Assembly: GCA_947685225.1 (NCBI GenBank)
Contig: CANTUV010000022.1
Span: 9,280,501-9,344,500 of the forward strand
DNA length: 64,000 nucleotides
Direction of reading: 5' to 3'
Origin: Garcia nutans
Lineage: Eukaryota > Streptophyta > Magnoliopsida > Malpighiales > Euphorbiaceae
Shown: positions 1 through 11,327 of the stretch, piece by piece
Numbering within the stretch: the first letter of the stretch is position 1
How the letters are laid out: each line of letters opens with the position of its first letter
Notes under the pieces: generated by a model
Database searches by the model: none
What the model saw: only the letters and a program-made list of their open reading frames with translations
What the model was told of the DNA's origin: nothing
Program-made: the position numbers and the translations under genes

Positions 1-460
1 AGCTCATGATTTATGTTCAAACTCAAATAAAAAATATGTTTATGATTTATATTTTATATTTTATGTAACACCCTTATACCATATATACATACCACACATA
101 TACCTTGTATACGTATAATATGCATATAAAGTGTAAGAATGCCACTTTATAACTCAGTTAAAATTTTTTTTTCTTCCGCAAAAAATGATTATATAGTTTA
201 CAATAGAAAATATTAAGTTAGCGAAACCTAATGTGTATAAAGTAATTTTCCAAAATCTTAATATCTTTATTTTATTCATATAATTACATACATATATACT
301 CACATATTTTTTCTAACATTCACTCTTATATATATATAATCAAAATTATAAAATGCTAAAATAATACATGCATGCACCACTTGCTAAGCTGGTCTCGAAG
401 TATCTTCAGTCTTTTTGTGGCAACAACAATCTAACTTCTCCATTAACACCCTACTTACCC

Positions 461-500
461 GTGCGATTCGTACAATCGCACTAAGCTCGAAAACTTAGTG
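461..500 (-). other. Twin stem-loop block of the solo LTR
   Basis: GTGCGAT (461-467) pairs with ATCGCAC (475-481), and CACTAAG (479-485) pairs with CTTAGTG (494-500). The same two-hairpin layout occurs in the LARD LTRs and the intact Gypsy LTRs with different but still complementary bases. The block lies roughly 430 bases from the 3' end of the LTR in the sense direction, so it is probably transcribed. Its function is unknown. Confidence 0.7.
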
Positions 501-957
501 GTATATATATGACTTATACATAAACATAACATTTAAATAAAATCTTATTGCATTCCTCATTATACATACAATATGTATACAAAATATCAAACTCACAATA
601 CATACATTACTTATCTACATAATCTATGTTCTTTACATTTCTCTTACTATTATTATGTATATATATTTCATTTCCATTCATGAATCATAGTAATATTCTA
701 ATTTATCATAAACACATATAATGGGCCCAAATAGCCCTATATAGTACTCAAGTTCCAGAGAAATTGATTTGATTTATCGCAACAATTGACGCCTAGCGTC
801 TAGCCCTGAAGGCAAATAATCTCATCGGCATGCCATACTGATAGCACCAAACTCAACCCTCTGGATCAAGATAGTATACAAAGCAACACACACATTTCAC
901 ACACATTATCTCTTATATATTCACTTCTATCATTTTTCATTCTCACTATGTCATGAT

Positions 958-1151
958 TGTTTACAAACAGTTTTGGGTTTATAATTTTTTGTGTATATTC
1001 ATTACTGTAAAAAAAGGATCAATATATACTTACAGAATTGATAAGGAAAGAACAAATCCTACTAATTACAGAATAGAACTAATTATGGAAAGAGATGAAT
1101 TATGTGCAGGATAGATTGCCAAGAATCAAGGAAGATATGATTTGGTCAACA
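958..1151 (-). repeat. 3' LTR of the Copia element
   Basis: Direct repeat of 5772-5965, bounded by TG and CA on the plus strand. The polypurine tract lies immediately to its right. The stop codon of the RT-RNase H frame (1146-1148) falls inside it. Confidence 0.97.
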
Positions 1152-3053
1152 CTCCCCCTCAAGTTGTGTAGTGGGATCCCCAATACCCAACTTGTCCAGA
1201 ATATTCTTGAGGTTCTTCCCATTCATTGCTTTAGTCAGGATGTCTGCTAACTGATCCTCGGATCGAACAAAAGGTAACTTCAGGATTCCTTCTTCAAGTT
1301 TTTCTTTTATAAAATGTCGGTCAATTTCCACATGCTTTGTCCTATCATGTTGGACTGGATTTTCTGAAATACTTATGGCCGCCTTGTTATCACATTTGAG
1401 TGAGCATGGAAGTGGTGGTGAGTAGCCAATTTCAGTCATAAGCTTCTTCAGCCATAAGATCTCTGTTACTCCTTTAGCAATACCTCGGAATTCAGCTTCT
1501 GCACTAGAGAGTGCAACTACTTTCTGTTTCTTGCTCCGCCAGGTAACAAGATTCCCTCCAACCAAAGTGAAGTATCCTGATGTAGATCTACGATCGTTAG
1601 GGTTTCCAGCCCAGTCTGCATCTGTAAAAACTTCGAGTCTCAAATGATCACTCTTTCTGAACATTACTCCTACTCCAAAGGTTCCTTTCAGATACCTAAC
1701 AATCTGTAGAGCAGCTTCCATGTGTTCCTTTTGTGGTTGGTGCATGAACTGACTTACCACTCCCACTGCATATGCAATGTCGGGCCTAGTGTGGGATAGG
1801 TAGATAAGCTTTCCAACTAATCTCTGATACTTGCCTTTATCTGTCTGTACATCTTCTTCTGATATTCTGAGTCCATGATTCACTGGTAAGGGAGTGTCCA
1901 CCGGTTTACAATCAGTCAGTCCTGTTTCAGCCAGCAAATCAAGAATGTACTTTCTTTGGGATATAAAAATCCCTTCTTTTGATCTTAGCACCTCAATTCC
2001 CAGGAAGTACTTCAGTCCTCCAAGGTCCTTCATTTCAAATTCTGTGAACAGATTTTTCCTGAGCTGGGCAATTTCCTCTGAATCACTTCCTGTAATGATC
2101 ATGTCATCCACATATATTATGAGACAAGTGATAAGATTACCTCTCTTCTTCAAGAACAGGGTATGATCAGCATTACTCTGCTTGTATCCATACTTCTTCA
2201 TGGCTACTGTAAATCTTCCAAACCAAGCTCTTGGGGACTGTTTTAATCCATACAGTGCTTTTTTCAATCTGCAAACTTCATTTTCCTTAAAGTCATCCTG
2301 GAATCCTGGAGGTGCTTCCATGTATACTTCTTCACACAAATCTCCATGAAGGAAAGCATTTTTAACGTCGAACTGATGAAGTGGCCACTCTTCATTTGCT
2401 GCAATGGAGAACAAAACCCGTATTGTGTCTATCTTGGCCACCGGAGAAAAAGTCTCTGAGTAGTCAACACCATATGTCTGGGTATATCCCTTGGCCACTA
2501 ACCTAGCTTTATATCTCTCAACTGTCCCATCTGCCTTGTGTTTGATGGTGAAGATCCATTTACACCCAACTGGGTGTTTTCCTGAAGGTAGCAAGCATTT
2601 CTCCCATTTGTCATTTTTAGTAAGGGCTTCCATTTCAACTTTCATCGCTTCCCACCATTTTCTCTTTTGCTTTGCTTCTTCTATATTTCTTGGAATCTGT
2701 TCAGTATACAGAGAAGCAGAGAACACCTTTGCATTTTCAGAGACACTCCCCCTCACTATGTTGCTTATAGGATATCTCGAGGATCTTAGAACATGTTCTG
2801 GAGTGTATCTCTTCGGAGGTATACCTCGAGTGGATCTTGGAGGCAAGATGTACCCTCTGTCTTCTATCCCTACATTATTATCTTCAACAACATCATCAAC
2901 AATAGATCTAGTAGGGGTAGAAGGATTTATCTCTTGAGAATCATCCATAGGAAGTATCACACCGGGACATGTTCTGTCTTCGTCTGCCTGCACTATGTCA
3001 AGGATTAGCTCGGTGGTCTGGGAGCATGGCTCTGTTGACAGCATCAGAAACAA
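1146..3053 (-). CDS. Copia pol, 3' part: reverse transcriptase and RNase H
   Basis: Second half of the Copia polyprotein. Counting from the TTG codon at 3053, the reverse transcriptase covers about residues 145-385 with the YVDD catalytic box at 314-317. The RNase H covers about 470-600 with the acidic residues D478/D480, E518 and D555, and ends with the QLADILTKAM motif. No ATG opens this frame upstream; its frame is +1 relative to the gag-integrase frame and the two overlap at about 2998-3080. Copia elements normally carry one continuous frame, so this is probably an indel that broke it. A programmed shift cannot be excluded. The stop codon lies in the 3' LTR. Confidence 0.93.
   Translation of the reverse strand: MFLMLSTEPCSQTTELILDIVQADEDRTCPGVILPMDDSQEINPSTPTRSIVDDVVEDNNVGIEDRGYILPPRSTRGIPPKRYTPEHVLRSSRYPISNIVRGSVSENAKVFSASLYTEQIPRNIEEAKQKRKWWEAMKVEMEALTKNDKWEKCLLPSGKHPVGCKWIFTIKHKADGTVERYKARLVAKGYTQTYGVDYSETFSPVAKIDTIRVLFSIAANEEWPLHQFDVKNAFLHGDLCEEVYMEAPPGFQDDFKENEVCRLKKALYGLKQSPRAWFGRFTVAMKKYGYKQSNADHTLFLKKRGNLITCLIIYVDDMIITGSDSEEIAQLRKNLFTEFEMKDLGGLKYFLGIEVLRSKEGIFISQRKYILDLLAETGLTDCKPVDTPLPVNHGLRISEEDVQTDKGKYQRLVGKLIYLSHTRPDIAYAVGVVSQFMHQPQKEHMEAALQIVRYLKGTFGVGVMFRKSDHLRLEVFTDADWAGNPNDRRSTSGYFTLVGGNLVTWRSKKQKVVALSSAEAEFRGIAKGVTEILWLKKLMTEIGYSPPLPCSLKCDNKAAISISENPVQHDRTKHVEIDRHFIKEKLEEGILKLPFVRSEDQLADILTKAMNGKNLKNILDKLGIGDPTTQLEGEC
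1152..1162 (-). other. Polypurine tract of the Copia element
   Basis: The minus strand reads TTGAGGGGGAG directly upstream of the 3' LTR, the usual plus-strand primer position. The coding frame runs through it and encodes Leu-Glu-Gly-Glu before a Cys and the stop inside the LTR. Confidence 0.93.
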
Positions 3054-5667
3054 TAAGTTTATCCAACCAAGCTAGAGAGTCATCCTCATCCTGTGTCTCC
3101 CCCTGACGACTAGGTTGGGTGGAGAAGAAAAATTCAGATTCTAGGAAGTCACAGTCCATGGTCACAAAGGTACGTCTAGTTTCAGGATTATAACATCTGT
3201 ACCCTTTCTGATGAACCCCGTATCCAACAAAAACACATTTTCGGGCACAGGGGTCAAGTTTGGTACGCTCTTGTTTAGGGATGTGAACATAGACTGTACA
3301 TCCAAATACTCGTGGTGGAAGGGTCAGGGGTGGTGGTAATGTGGTTTGGGTTTGAAGAATTTGGATTGGTGTTTTGTAGTTAAGACTCTTGGTAGGAAGG
3401 CGGTTGGAAAGATAAACAGAGGTTGCTACTGCTTCAGACCAAAATTTTTTTGGTACTTTGGCCTCGAACATCATGGATCTGGTCATTTCAAGAAGAAACC
3501 GGTTTTTTCGTTCAGCAACCCCATTTTGTTGGGGTGTGTTAGGACACGTGGTTTGGTGGATAATTCCTTTTTTGGTGCAAAAGGTTTTCATGTTGTGGTT
3601 AACAAACTCTCCCCCATTATCAGACCTAAGTATCTGGATTCTTTTATCGAATTGTGTGAGGATCATACTATAAAAGGCATCAAATTTTTCATATACTTCA
3701 GATTTATTTTTCAAAAAATATACCCAAGTCATTCGGGAAAAATCATCAATAAATAACAAAAAATATGAGAAGAGGCCACTACTATTAGGGGCAGGACCCC
3801 ACACATCCGAGTGAATTAATGAAAAAATAGTCTCAACTCGGGTATTATTAGATAAAAAAGGTACTCTATGGTTCTTTGCCAAAATGCAAGTCTCACAAGT
3901 AAAATCAAACTTATGTCTAAATAATGAGGGAAATAAAAACTTGAGGTAATGAATGGATGGGTGACCTAGTCGTCTGTGCCATAGCCAAACTTGTCGTTCT
4001 GGAGTCCCATGAGCCAGCATTCCTTTTCCGTGTTGAGCCACCTCATCGACATAGTACAGACCTCCGCGTTCAGTACCACGCCCAATGATCTCCCCCGTAT
4101 GAATGTCCTGTAAAAGGCAAAATTTTGCAAATATTAGAACCATGCAATTTAATTCTGCAGTAACTTGACTTATGGATAGTAATTTGCATGATAATGTAGG
4201 AACATAAAGGCATTTTGAAAGATTTAGGCTTGGTGTAATTGAAATTGAGCCTGCTCCTTGAACTTTTGCCAAGTCACCATTAGCGGTTTGAATATGACTC
4301 AATTGTGAGTTTTTTGGTTCAATTATGTCATCCGGATTATTTGTCATTGTATGTGAAGCCCCGCAATCGAAAATCCATTCCTCCTCATTTTTCCCATTCG
4401 AGTCATTCTTTCCTGGGCCTGTTTTATGCACTTGGGCCTGTTTCTCATCTGGACCAGAGGGCCCATTTTTGGCCTCAACCAATTTAATCCCAGCTGCCTG
4501 ACTTGCTCCGGGCTTTGTGAGCCCAACCCTTTTTAAACCTGTATTCACAATATAATTCGGGTTAGGGTTAGTTTCATAAAAGGAAACTTCACCTTCCCCT
4601 TTTTCTACTGCCATCGCCGCCATCCCTGTGTTTTCTCTCTGTTCTTCTTGTCTTCTGCCATGGCCGCCGCTAGTAGTTCCGGTGACCTCAGAGATGCCAA
4701 CACTAGCGGCTGCACGTCCCCCACTTGATCGGTTTTTAGTTTGTGTTCTGTGGGTTTCATCCCACCAATCTGGAAATCCCACAAGCTTGAAGCACGTCTC
4801 CTTTGTGTGCTTCTTCATCCCACAGTGACTACACACCAAGTGGCTCTTATCCTCGCGCGATGATGACTTCTGATCGGAGCGTTTCTGTCGATCTTCTTTG
4901 CCTTTCTCCTTCGCGACCAGCCCTGCTCCTATCCCCGATGATGCTGAGTCACTACCGGCTGGATTGGATGCCGGCCTCAAGATCTGAAGCCTGGTGGCCT
5001 CTCGCCGGACTTGGGCGTAGGCCAAATCAACTGAGGGGAGCGGCTCCGTTTTCAGAATATCACGACGGGTATTGTCGTATTTTTCGTTCAACCCCGCCAA
5101 GAACTGGTACAATCTATGCTCTTCAGTGATTTTATTATATTTTGTAATTCCTTGGGCACAGCAATCCATTGGATTTGCCTGTCTCCGATCAATGCTCATC
5201 CAAATGGACTGAAGTCCATTCCAGTATTCTTCGAGACTCTGCTGTTCTTGTTTCTGTTTGTATGCTTTAACATGCAAATCGTAGATTTGCAATGAATCGG
5301 TACCACTGCTGTAGGTAGTGGCAAGGCCATCCCATAGCGCTTTGGCCGTAGGGTATTCTGCTGCTCTGTTGATTAATCTGGGTTCTATATTCTGTATTAT
5401 CCAAGTGAACACTTTATGATCCATTTGTTCCCAAAACTCAAAGGTTGGTTCTGCTTCTGCAGGTGGCGGTGGTTTGCCTGTGAGGTGCCGTGTCTGGCCC
5501 TGTCCACCGATTGCGACCCTCATCAGGCGAGCCCAAAGAGGATAATTTTCGCCATCAAGTTTGATTCCTATATTCAGTGTTTCTGGGTTCTGTTGGGTTG
5601 TTTGTCCGTTGTTGTTGTTCTTTAGCAGATTCATAATCTGCAGAGATAAGTCTTGAGACTCTGCCAT
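2998..5667 (-). CDS. Copia gag-protease-integrase polyprotein, 5' part
   Basis: The ATG at 5667 gives 889 residues. A gag capsid domain starts near residue 35 (LDGENYPLWARLM). The zinc knuckle is CX2CX4HX4C at 279-292. The protease site is D434-C435-G436-A, with Cys where most families have Ser or Thr. The integrase zinc motif is H564, H569, C591, C594, and the catalytic triad is D621, D683, E719 (spacing 61 and 35). The frame stops at 2998 between the integrase C-terminus and the RT, where the next frame takes over. The start lies about 100 bases inside the 5' LTR and primer site, as usual for the family. All visible catalytic residues are intact apart from the unusual protease Cys. Confidence 0.94.
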   Translation of the reverse strand: MAESQDLSLQIMNLLKNNNNGQTTQQNPETLNIGIKLDGENYPLWARLMRVAIGGQGQTRHLTGKPPPPAEAEPTFEFWEQMDHKVFTWIIQNIEPRLINRAAEYPTAKALWDGLATTYSSGTDSLQIYDLHVKAYKQKQEQQSLEEYWNGLQSIWMSIDRRQANPMDCCAQGITKYNKITEEHRLYQFLAGLNEKYDNTRRDILKTEPLPSVDLAYAQVRREATRLQILRPASNPAGSDSASSGIGAGLVAKEKGKEDRQKRSDQKSSSREDKSHLVCSHCGMKKHTKETCFKLVGFPDWWDETHRTQTKNRSSGGRAAASVGISEVTGTTSGGHGRRQEEQRENTGMAAMAVEKGEGEVSFYETNPNPNYIVNTGLKRVGLTKPGASQAAGIKLVEAKNGPSGPDEKQAQVHKTGPGKNDSNGKNEEEWIFDCGASHTMTNNPDDIIEPKNSQLSHIQTANGDLAKVQGAGSISITPSLNLSKCLYVPTLSCKLLSISQVTAELNCMVLIFAKFCLLQDIHTGEIIGRGTERGGLYYVDEVAQHGKGMLAHGTPERQVWLWHRRLGHPSIHYLKFLFPSLFRHKFDFTCETCILAKNHRVPFLSNNTRVETIFSLIHSDVWGPAPNSSGLFSYFLLFIDDFSRMTWVYFLKNKSEVYEKFDAFYSMILTQFDKRIQILRSDNGGEFVNHNMKTFCTKKGIIHQTTCPNTPQQNGVAERKNRFLLEMTRSMMFEAKVPKKFWSEAVATSVYLSNRLPTKSLNYKTPIQILQTQTTLPPPLTLPPRVFGCTVYVHIPKQERTKLDPCARKCVFVGYGVHQKGYRCYNPETRRTFVTMDCDFLESEFFFSTQPSRQGETQDEDDSLAWLDKLIVSDAVNRAMLPDHRANP

Positions 5668-5759
5668 TTTTGCCAAAAAATTGGCTGAGAAAGGTTCAGG
5701 TAAGAAAGGTAAATGATGAGCAAAAAAGGTTTAAGATCCTTCCTGGATCAGAACATTGT

Positions 5760-5771
5760 GCTCTGATACCA
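5760..5771 (-). other. Primer-binding site (tRNA-iMet) of the Copia element
   Basis: The minus strand reads TGGTATCAGAGC directly after the 5' LTR, the standard complement of the 3' end of plant initiator methionine tRNA. Confidence 0.95.
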
Positions 5772-5965
5772 TGTTTACAAACAGTTTTGGGTTTATAATT
5801 TTTTGTGTATATTCATTACTGTAAAAAAAGGATCAATATATACTTACAGAATTGATAAGGAAAGAACAAATCCTACTAATTACAGAATAGAACTAATTAT
5901 GGAAAGAGATGAATTATGTGCAGGATAGATTGCCAAGAATCAAGGAAGATATGATTTGGTCAACA
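5772..5965 (-). repeat. 5' LTR of the Copia element
   Basis: Matches 958-1151 base for base as far as I can read, flanked by the second copy of the atgat duplication at 5966-5970. Confidence 0.97.
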
Positions 5966-8595
5966 ATGATGTATTAATCCAATATATTCAATCATATTTC
6001 TTCTTCCATAACTTTAGTCACATGTATAATGTGACCTCTTTACCCACATTTCTTAGGCATTTTCTTACTTTCTCATATGCATCACATTTTCCATATAATC
6101 ACACTATGTGATATATATTCATCGTTTAATATTCATTTTCACCATTCTCATGTCACCACACACAAACATATTTCATTTCATACTATTATCAATATACTTT
6201 GCAACATACAATCATGTGACATGCTGAAATATAGTTAAATAAAGGTCCCAACAAGTCCAAACATGGCCCATGCCCTGGTAACATAGGATTATGCCCGTGC
6301 TCTCTTGTTACCATGCCTGTGGCATCACAATTCACACAAATTATTATATTTAACTTCATATAATACACACTACATAAAAAATCAAGATGTGCACTAACCT
6401 TTTTTTATCCTTTCCAAGATTTGTTTTAAAAAAATTTCCTCACTTTGTCACTTAATAAGTCTTGGCCTACATACATAATTCAATAATAATTATATTAATT
6501 CATATGTATTTTCATGCCAATTTTATACAAGTTTGCTCAATTTTCAATCCATTTCTAACAAAACTCCCATTTCCTCCTTTACTATTTTTTTTTTCTAATT
6601 TCAATTATTCATAACCATTTCTAACATCTAGCCATAAATTCACCATCTACATACCCATTTAACAATGAAGTCACTCATTTACACAATTGTATCAACTTCC
6701 ATACCAAACCTTAATTCCACATTTTTAATAACAAATACTAACCTCATCCAATCTTACTTATATCTAAATTGTTGTCATAAAATCGCAATATTCATCTTCA
6801 TAAGCTCACATCTTTTAATTTACAAATTAAAATTGAATTCTAAAGTGATAATCTAGTTTCTTTTAATTAGCTCTTTTTATACATGTAAATTTCATAAATT
6901 ATCATCATCATTTGAAAGGTGTATACATGGTGTATATAATGTGTATATGTCATGTACATATTCTATCATCTACATGTTACTAATGTAAAACTTCATCATC
7001 TCTCTCTGAGTTTGTTACTTAATCTCTTTTATACCTTAAATTGATCTTCAATTATCTTTCTCTCTATCTTAATAGCAACTTTTTTATAGAGGAAAACTCA
7101 TTTTTTTTCTCACATGCATCAATTTCTCATGCCTTATAGTCGATTTCATCATAACAAAATTAAATATATAACTATTCAACCATTACTTAACATGCAAGTT
7201 CTTAGCCTATTACTTTGGTGATCTTCAATTCTATTTCTATGAACAAATATATAAAAAAATATATATTCATTCTAATGTCTCGGCATAAATTTATTTAACA
7301 AGTAGTATATCTCCATCAATCCTTTGCATGTATTTAGGAAATCCTTTCTACTTCTAATTTTTTTAAGAGCTTAAGAATCCATATATTTAAATTTCTGTTT
7401 TTATCTTGATTACCATTTTAAACAAGTCCATTAATATAGCAAATCTTTAAGAAAACAACATATACAAATAATTTTTTTAAAGATTTTGAGCACTCACCTC
7501 TTATAATCTCTTGATGAATCTATTATCATTATAAGGAAAATAGCCCCAATCTCTACCCAAGAGCAGCTCTAATTTGTGTTAAAAAGCAGCCCTAACTAAT
7601 ATAGATTTCTCTCAAAAACCAATTTTCTCTCTCTCGATCTCATTTAGAAGTTGAAGGTGTTCATTAAGCTTGCATGAAAACTTTCTTTTCATACTTCGGT
7701 AGTTACAACAATTATTTATAGAAGTCTTGCAAACGTCATTTTATAAAAAAATCTTTATTCTTTTATTTGACTTTTTCTTTCATTAATTGAATATAACACG
7801 TGGTGCTAAAAAAAATTTTCTTTTCTTTTCCTAACAAGTGGTGTCCACGTTTTTAATTTTTTTTATAACTTTAGCCATGCATTATGCCACTTATTGATAC
7901 TAGCTTTTTAGGATAATGATGGCTAGCCATTTACAGTTTTAATTGAGCTTCCACATGGCTATAATTCTTTCCTTACTTCTTATAGTTTTAATTCTTTAAT
8001 GCACACATTTAGATCAACTTATGCCACCTTACCACACTTTCATCCTCATATAACACCACCCCACCCCACCTATATACACAACATTTAAATTTTATGACAA
8101 TTGTCCCTAATAAATCAAGTCTAGCTGAGCAGGGTCAAGAGGGGCTTACCTACTTTTGTATATATATATATATATCCATTGGTTACTTATCATTCATATC
8201 TAACCCCAACATTAATAATTAATAATATACTCTTATAGAGATAAATTTTAATTATCAATATAAATGATTTGCTAATTTATCCATTCCAAATTTAAAATTT
8301 ATATTCATAGTTGGCTTAATTATTTTATAAACCAGCACTTAAATATATTTTCTCGAGATTAATAACAAATTATTATATAAAAATTTAGTTGGTAAATTGT
8401 AATTTCTCTTTACTTAATAACCCAATATGTTTTTCTTAATTCTTCCTGTTCTCACTTTGCATTCATATTTATATGTCTATGCATTATTAATATACTTATA
8501 ATTAAATTATTATGCCAAATATTTTAATATTTATGGTTAATATTTCTACGCATCTCTTTATTATAACCTACTTTGGTTTGGGATATTACATTTTA

Positions 8596-9700
8596 AGTTT
8601 ATTTTATGTTGATTTCAAGATCATGATCATGATTATCAAGTTGTTCAAGCCATGTTTCAAGCAAGTTATCCATCATGTTTTAAATATAATTTCGCTTGTA
8701 AGATTTTCAAGAATGATTTATATTTAAGTTTTATGATCAAGTTTCTTCCATGTTTCAATTTAACAAAACCTAGTTTTAAAGTGATTTTATGGGTTCAATT
8801 CAAGCTATCACACTTTTATGTTTTAAGAAATTACGATTTACATGCAAGATTTTCAAGGTTTTTGAGTTGTCATATATATAAGCAATATCCCTACTAATAA
8901 AAGGTAAACCATTAGATAGTGTGCACTATTTGTCAAATGGATATGGTCATAAATTCATGCTCCACCAAGGTTCCGGGCATCCACTTTGGCCCAATGTATG
9001 ATTATTCATGTTCAAGTATGAACCTAGTGTGAGTCCTTTTAAAAGTTACAAATCCAAGATACAAGTTACAAGTGCGAGTGACATAACAAATATATTTACA
9101 ACTCAAGCAAGTCACCCTATTCATTCTTTAATTTGGTTTATGGTTTAATTGATTTTTCTTCTTTCAGTTATATTTTTTGTTGATTTTATTATTGTCATGT
9201 GCACTTATTTTTAAGTTTTATTCATGCTACAACATTTTTACTTTTCTTATTTCTCAAATGATTTACACTCAATGAAGTATTGTTCAAGCAAGTTTTGTGC
9301 ATTTTCAAATTCAAGATTAGATTACATCTCTTGTCTGGTATGATTCATTTTCTTACCGAGATGAAAGCTCAATCCATAATAATAATTAATATAGGTTTAG
9401 AAGATACAAGCCTCCTATTCCTTCTTTGAGGAGCTTGAAGTGATAATTATCTCATGTATAGTTTTGATGAATCCCTTGTATATATATATGCACATTTAAG
9501 TTATGTAATTTATAAGTTCTCTGAAATTACTTAGATGCTTTGAGGTGTTGATGTAAAATAATATGTTAAGATCCTTAGTTTATAGATTATGCAAGTATTT
9601 TTCCAAGTCATGGACCAGTTATATAAGTTAATGAAGGTTCTTTGAGGTGTGTAGCGACCTTAAGTCGGCCTAAACTGTCATCTCCCCAAAATCGGGGTGT
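8596..9700 (+). mobile_element. 3' part of a Gypsy-type LTR, host of the solo LTR
   Basis: After removal of the solo LTR this joins bases 1-63. The end near 9650-9700 carries a ggtcggcctaaac-like block and then an Aaaatcggggtgtga end, which is typical of plant Gypsy LTR 3' ends. A ccaaggttccgggcatcc block near 8965 also fits an LTR. No primer site follows at 9700; hAT sequence begins instead. The 5' end is outside the window. The two short open frames at 8512-8897 have no recognisable domain. Confidence 0.5.
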
Positions 9701-11327
9701 GATAATTTTACAATAAAAAATCCAAGTAATTTGCAATCCTATCCACTAAAATAAAGAAAAATAATTTGCAATCCAATCAAAGTGAATAAAAGATTAATTT
9801 GCAGAATAATTATAACAATGAACATTAATGAACACCACTTACATTGAGTCTCAAATCTCTACATTACAATATTTTCTACAATTTTGAGTTCTTGAATAAT
9901 ACCTGGAAGTTAAGAAAAAATAAAAATTGACCCTTTAGAATTTGTTCAATGTTTAATGAGAATCAACAAATAGAAATCAATTGAAATTATAACAGATTTT
10001 ATACCTAACTCAAAGATTTTAATTTCTTTAATTGTTTTTTTAAAACTTGGATAGGATTCTTAGAATTTCTCAACCAATCTTGACAACAAATCTAAGAATA
10101 GAAATCATTTGAAATTATGATTTTATTAATTGAAATCAATTGAAAATTGATTTATTAAAAGTTTAATGAAAATCAAATAATAGAAATCAATTAAAATTAT
10201 GATAAATTTTATACCTGACTTGAAGCTTTTGAGTTCTTCAATTATTTCTTCAACATGGATAAGTTTATTAGAAGTTATCAATCAATCTTGGCAATAAATT
10301 AGCACCTCGGTTGCAGTAGGAGCTAAAGGACTCCTAAATTTTTTTAAAGTCCTACTTCTAGTGCTAAAGGTAGATCCAAAAGCAACTATTGAATATTATA
10401 TAGCCAAAATATCTCTTGCAACTTTAGAAAAAAAAATGGGTATCTTATTATTTTAATCTTTCACCAATGCAAAATACATTGAAATTAATTGTAATCTTTT
10501 CAGCATACTCCATCAAATACAAATCCAACTCCTTTATGGATGCGAATTGCTACTCATTCTATAGTTCTAAGAAATAATCAGCAATTTGACCTTCTTCCAA
10601 GTATTTGTCATTATCACCTATCACCTATCATTTGTCATTATCTTAACTAGAAAAGTTCATCTTTCACCTATCATTTCTTGCCTATACATTGTCTTATACT
10701 CCTCCAAATCAAGACATTTATGGGGTTTGTTACCCTCTCCACCAAATCAATTGAATCCTTTTCATTATAAAATGTAGTATGTTTTACCCTCAACTAATTC
10801 ATCTTATATCTAGCGCTTAAAAATACTGCTATAAAAAGAATTATATTCATTTTATTTAGCAAACCGCAATACTTGTCAAATTTAGCTCTCATTTATTTGT
10901 ATTTTTTCAGCTATGGAAACATCATTACTATATTGGTAAGTTTGTAATTCCTTCAAAACCCTCATTATTTCAAATAAAATATATATTAGAAGCATAATAT
11001 AATGAGTAGGATAACTTACAAGTAACATTATAAAACCTTTTCAAAAATTGAGTCAAAATCACAGCTATATCTCAATCATTCTCACATGGTAAATCCTCCA
11101 TAAACTCACTTACAAATATACTATTCGTATTCTCTATCTTTTCAAAAGCTTTTTGATATCTCAAGGCAGACTCTAGAATCAAATATATTGAATTTCACCT
11201 AATTGGACAATCTAATTGTAAAGATGCTTTGGACATGAAATTTGCAATCTTACCACATTTCTTGAATAAATCTAACCTTCTAAAAAATATTCTTGATATA
11301 CTTGATCAAATCTCTTTTTTTTTTTTT

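Larger units (their letters stand above)
958..5965 (-). mobile_element. Copia LTR retrotransposon, nearly complete and very young
   Basis: The element is 5,008 bp with 194-bp LTRs at 958-1151 and 5772-5965 that I read as identical. The 5-bp duplication atgat lies at 953-957 and 5966-5970. It is transcribed on the minus strand: the tRNA-iMet primer site is next to the right (5') LTR and the polypurine tract is next to the left (3') LTR. The internal part encodes gag, protease, integrase, reverse transcriptase and RNase H in Copia order. Coding is split over two overlapping frames near 2998-3080, so this copy may not make a complete polyprotein. It is inserted in the solo LTR at 64-8590. Confidence 0.97.
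64..8590 (-). mobile_element. Solo LTR, Tekay-like Gypsy, split by a Copia insertion
   Basis: The plus strand begins TGTAACACCC at 64 and ends GGGATATTACA at 8590, the same termini as the LARD LTR at 35327. The 5-bp direct repeat tttta flanks it exactly at 59-63 and 8591-8595. No polypurine tract, primer site or coding region follows on either side, so this is a solo LTR left by LTR-LTR recombination. Without the Copia insertion (958-5965 plus its 5-bp duplication) it is about 3.5 kb, close to the 3.3-kb LARD LTR. It shares with that LTR a gggccc block and a twin stem-loop at 461-500. The interior is AT-rich, and its short open frames such as 6665-6856 have no recognisable domain. Confidence 0.85.

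Noticed and set aside
2998..3053. Programmed ribosomal frameshift in the Copia element as the preferred explanation
   Set aside because: The overlap lies between integrase and RT, not between gag and pol, and I see no clear slippery site. Kept only as an alternative to a mutation.
1894..5625. Plus-strand frames opposite the Copia pol
   Set aside because: They are antisense shadows of well-supported minus-strand domains.
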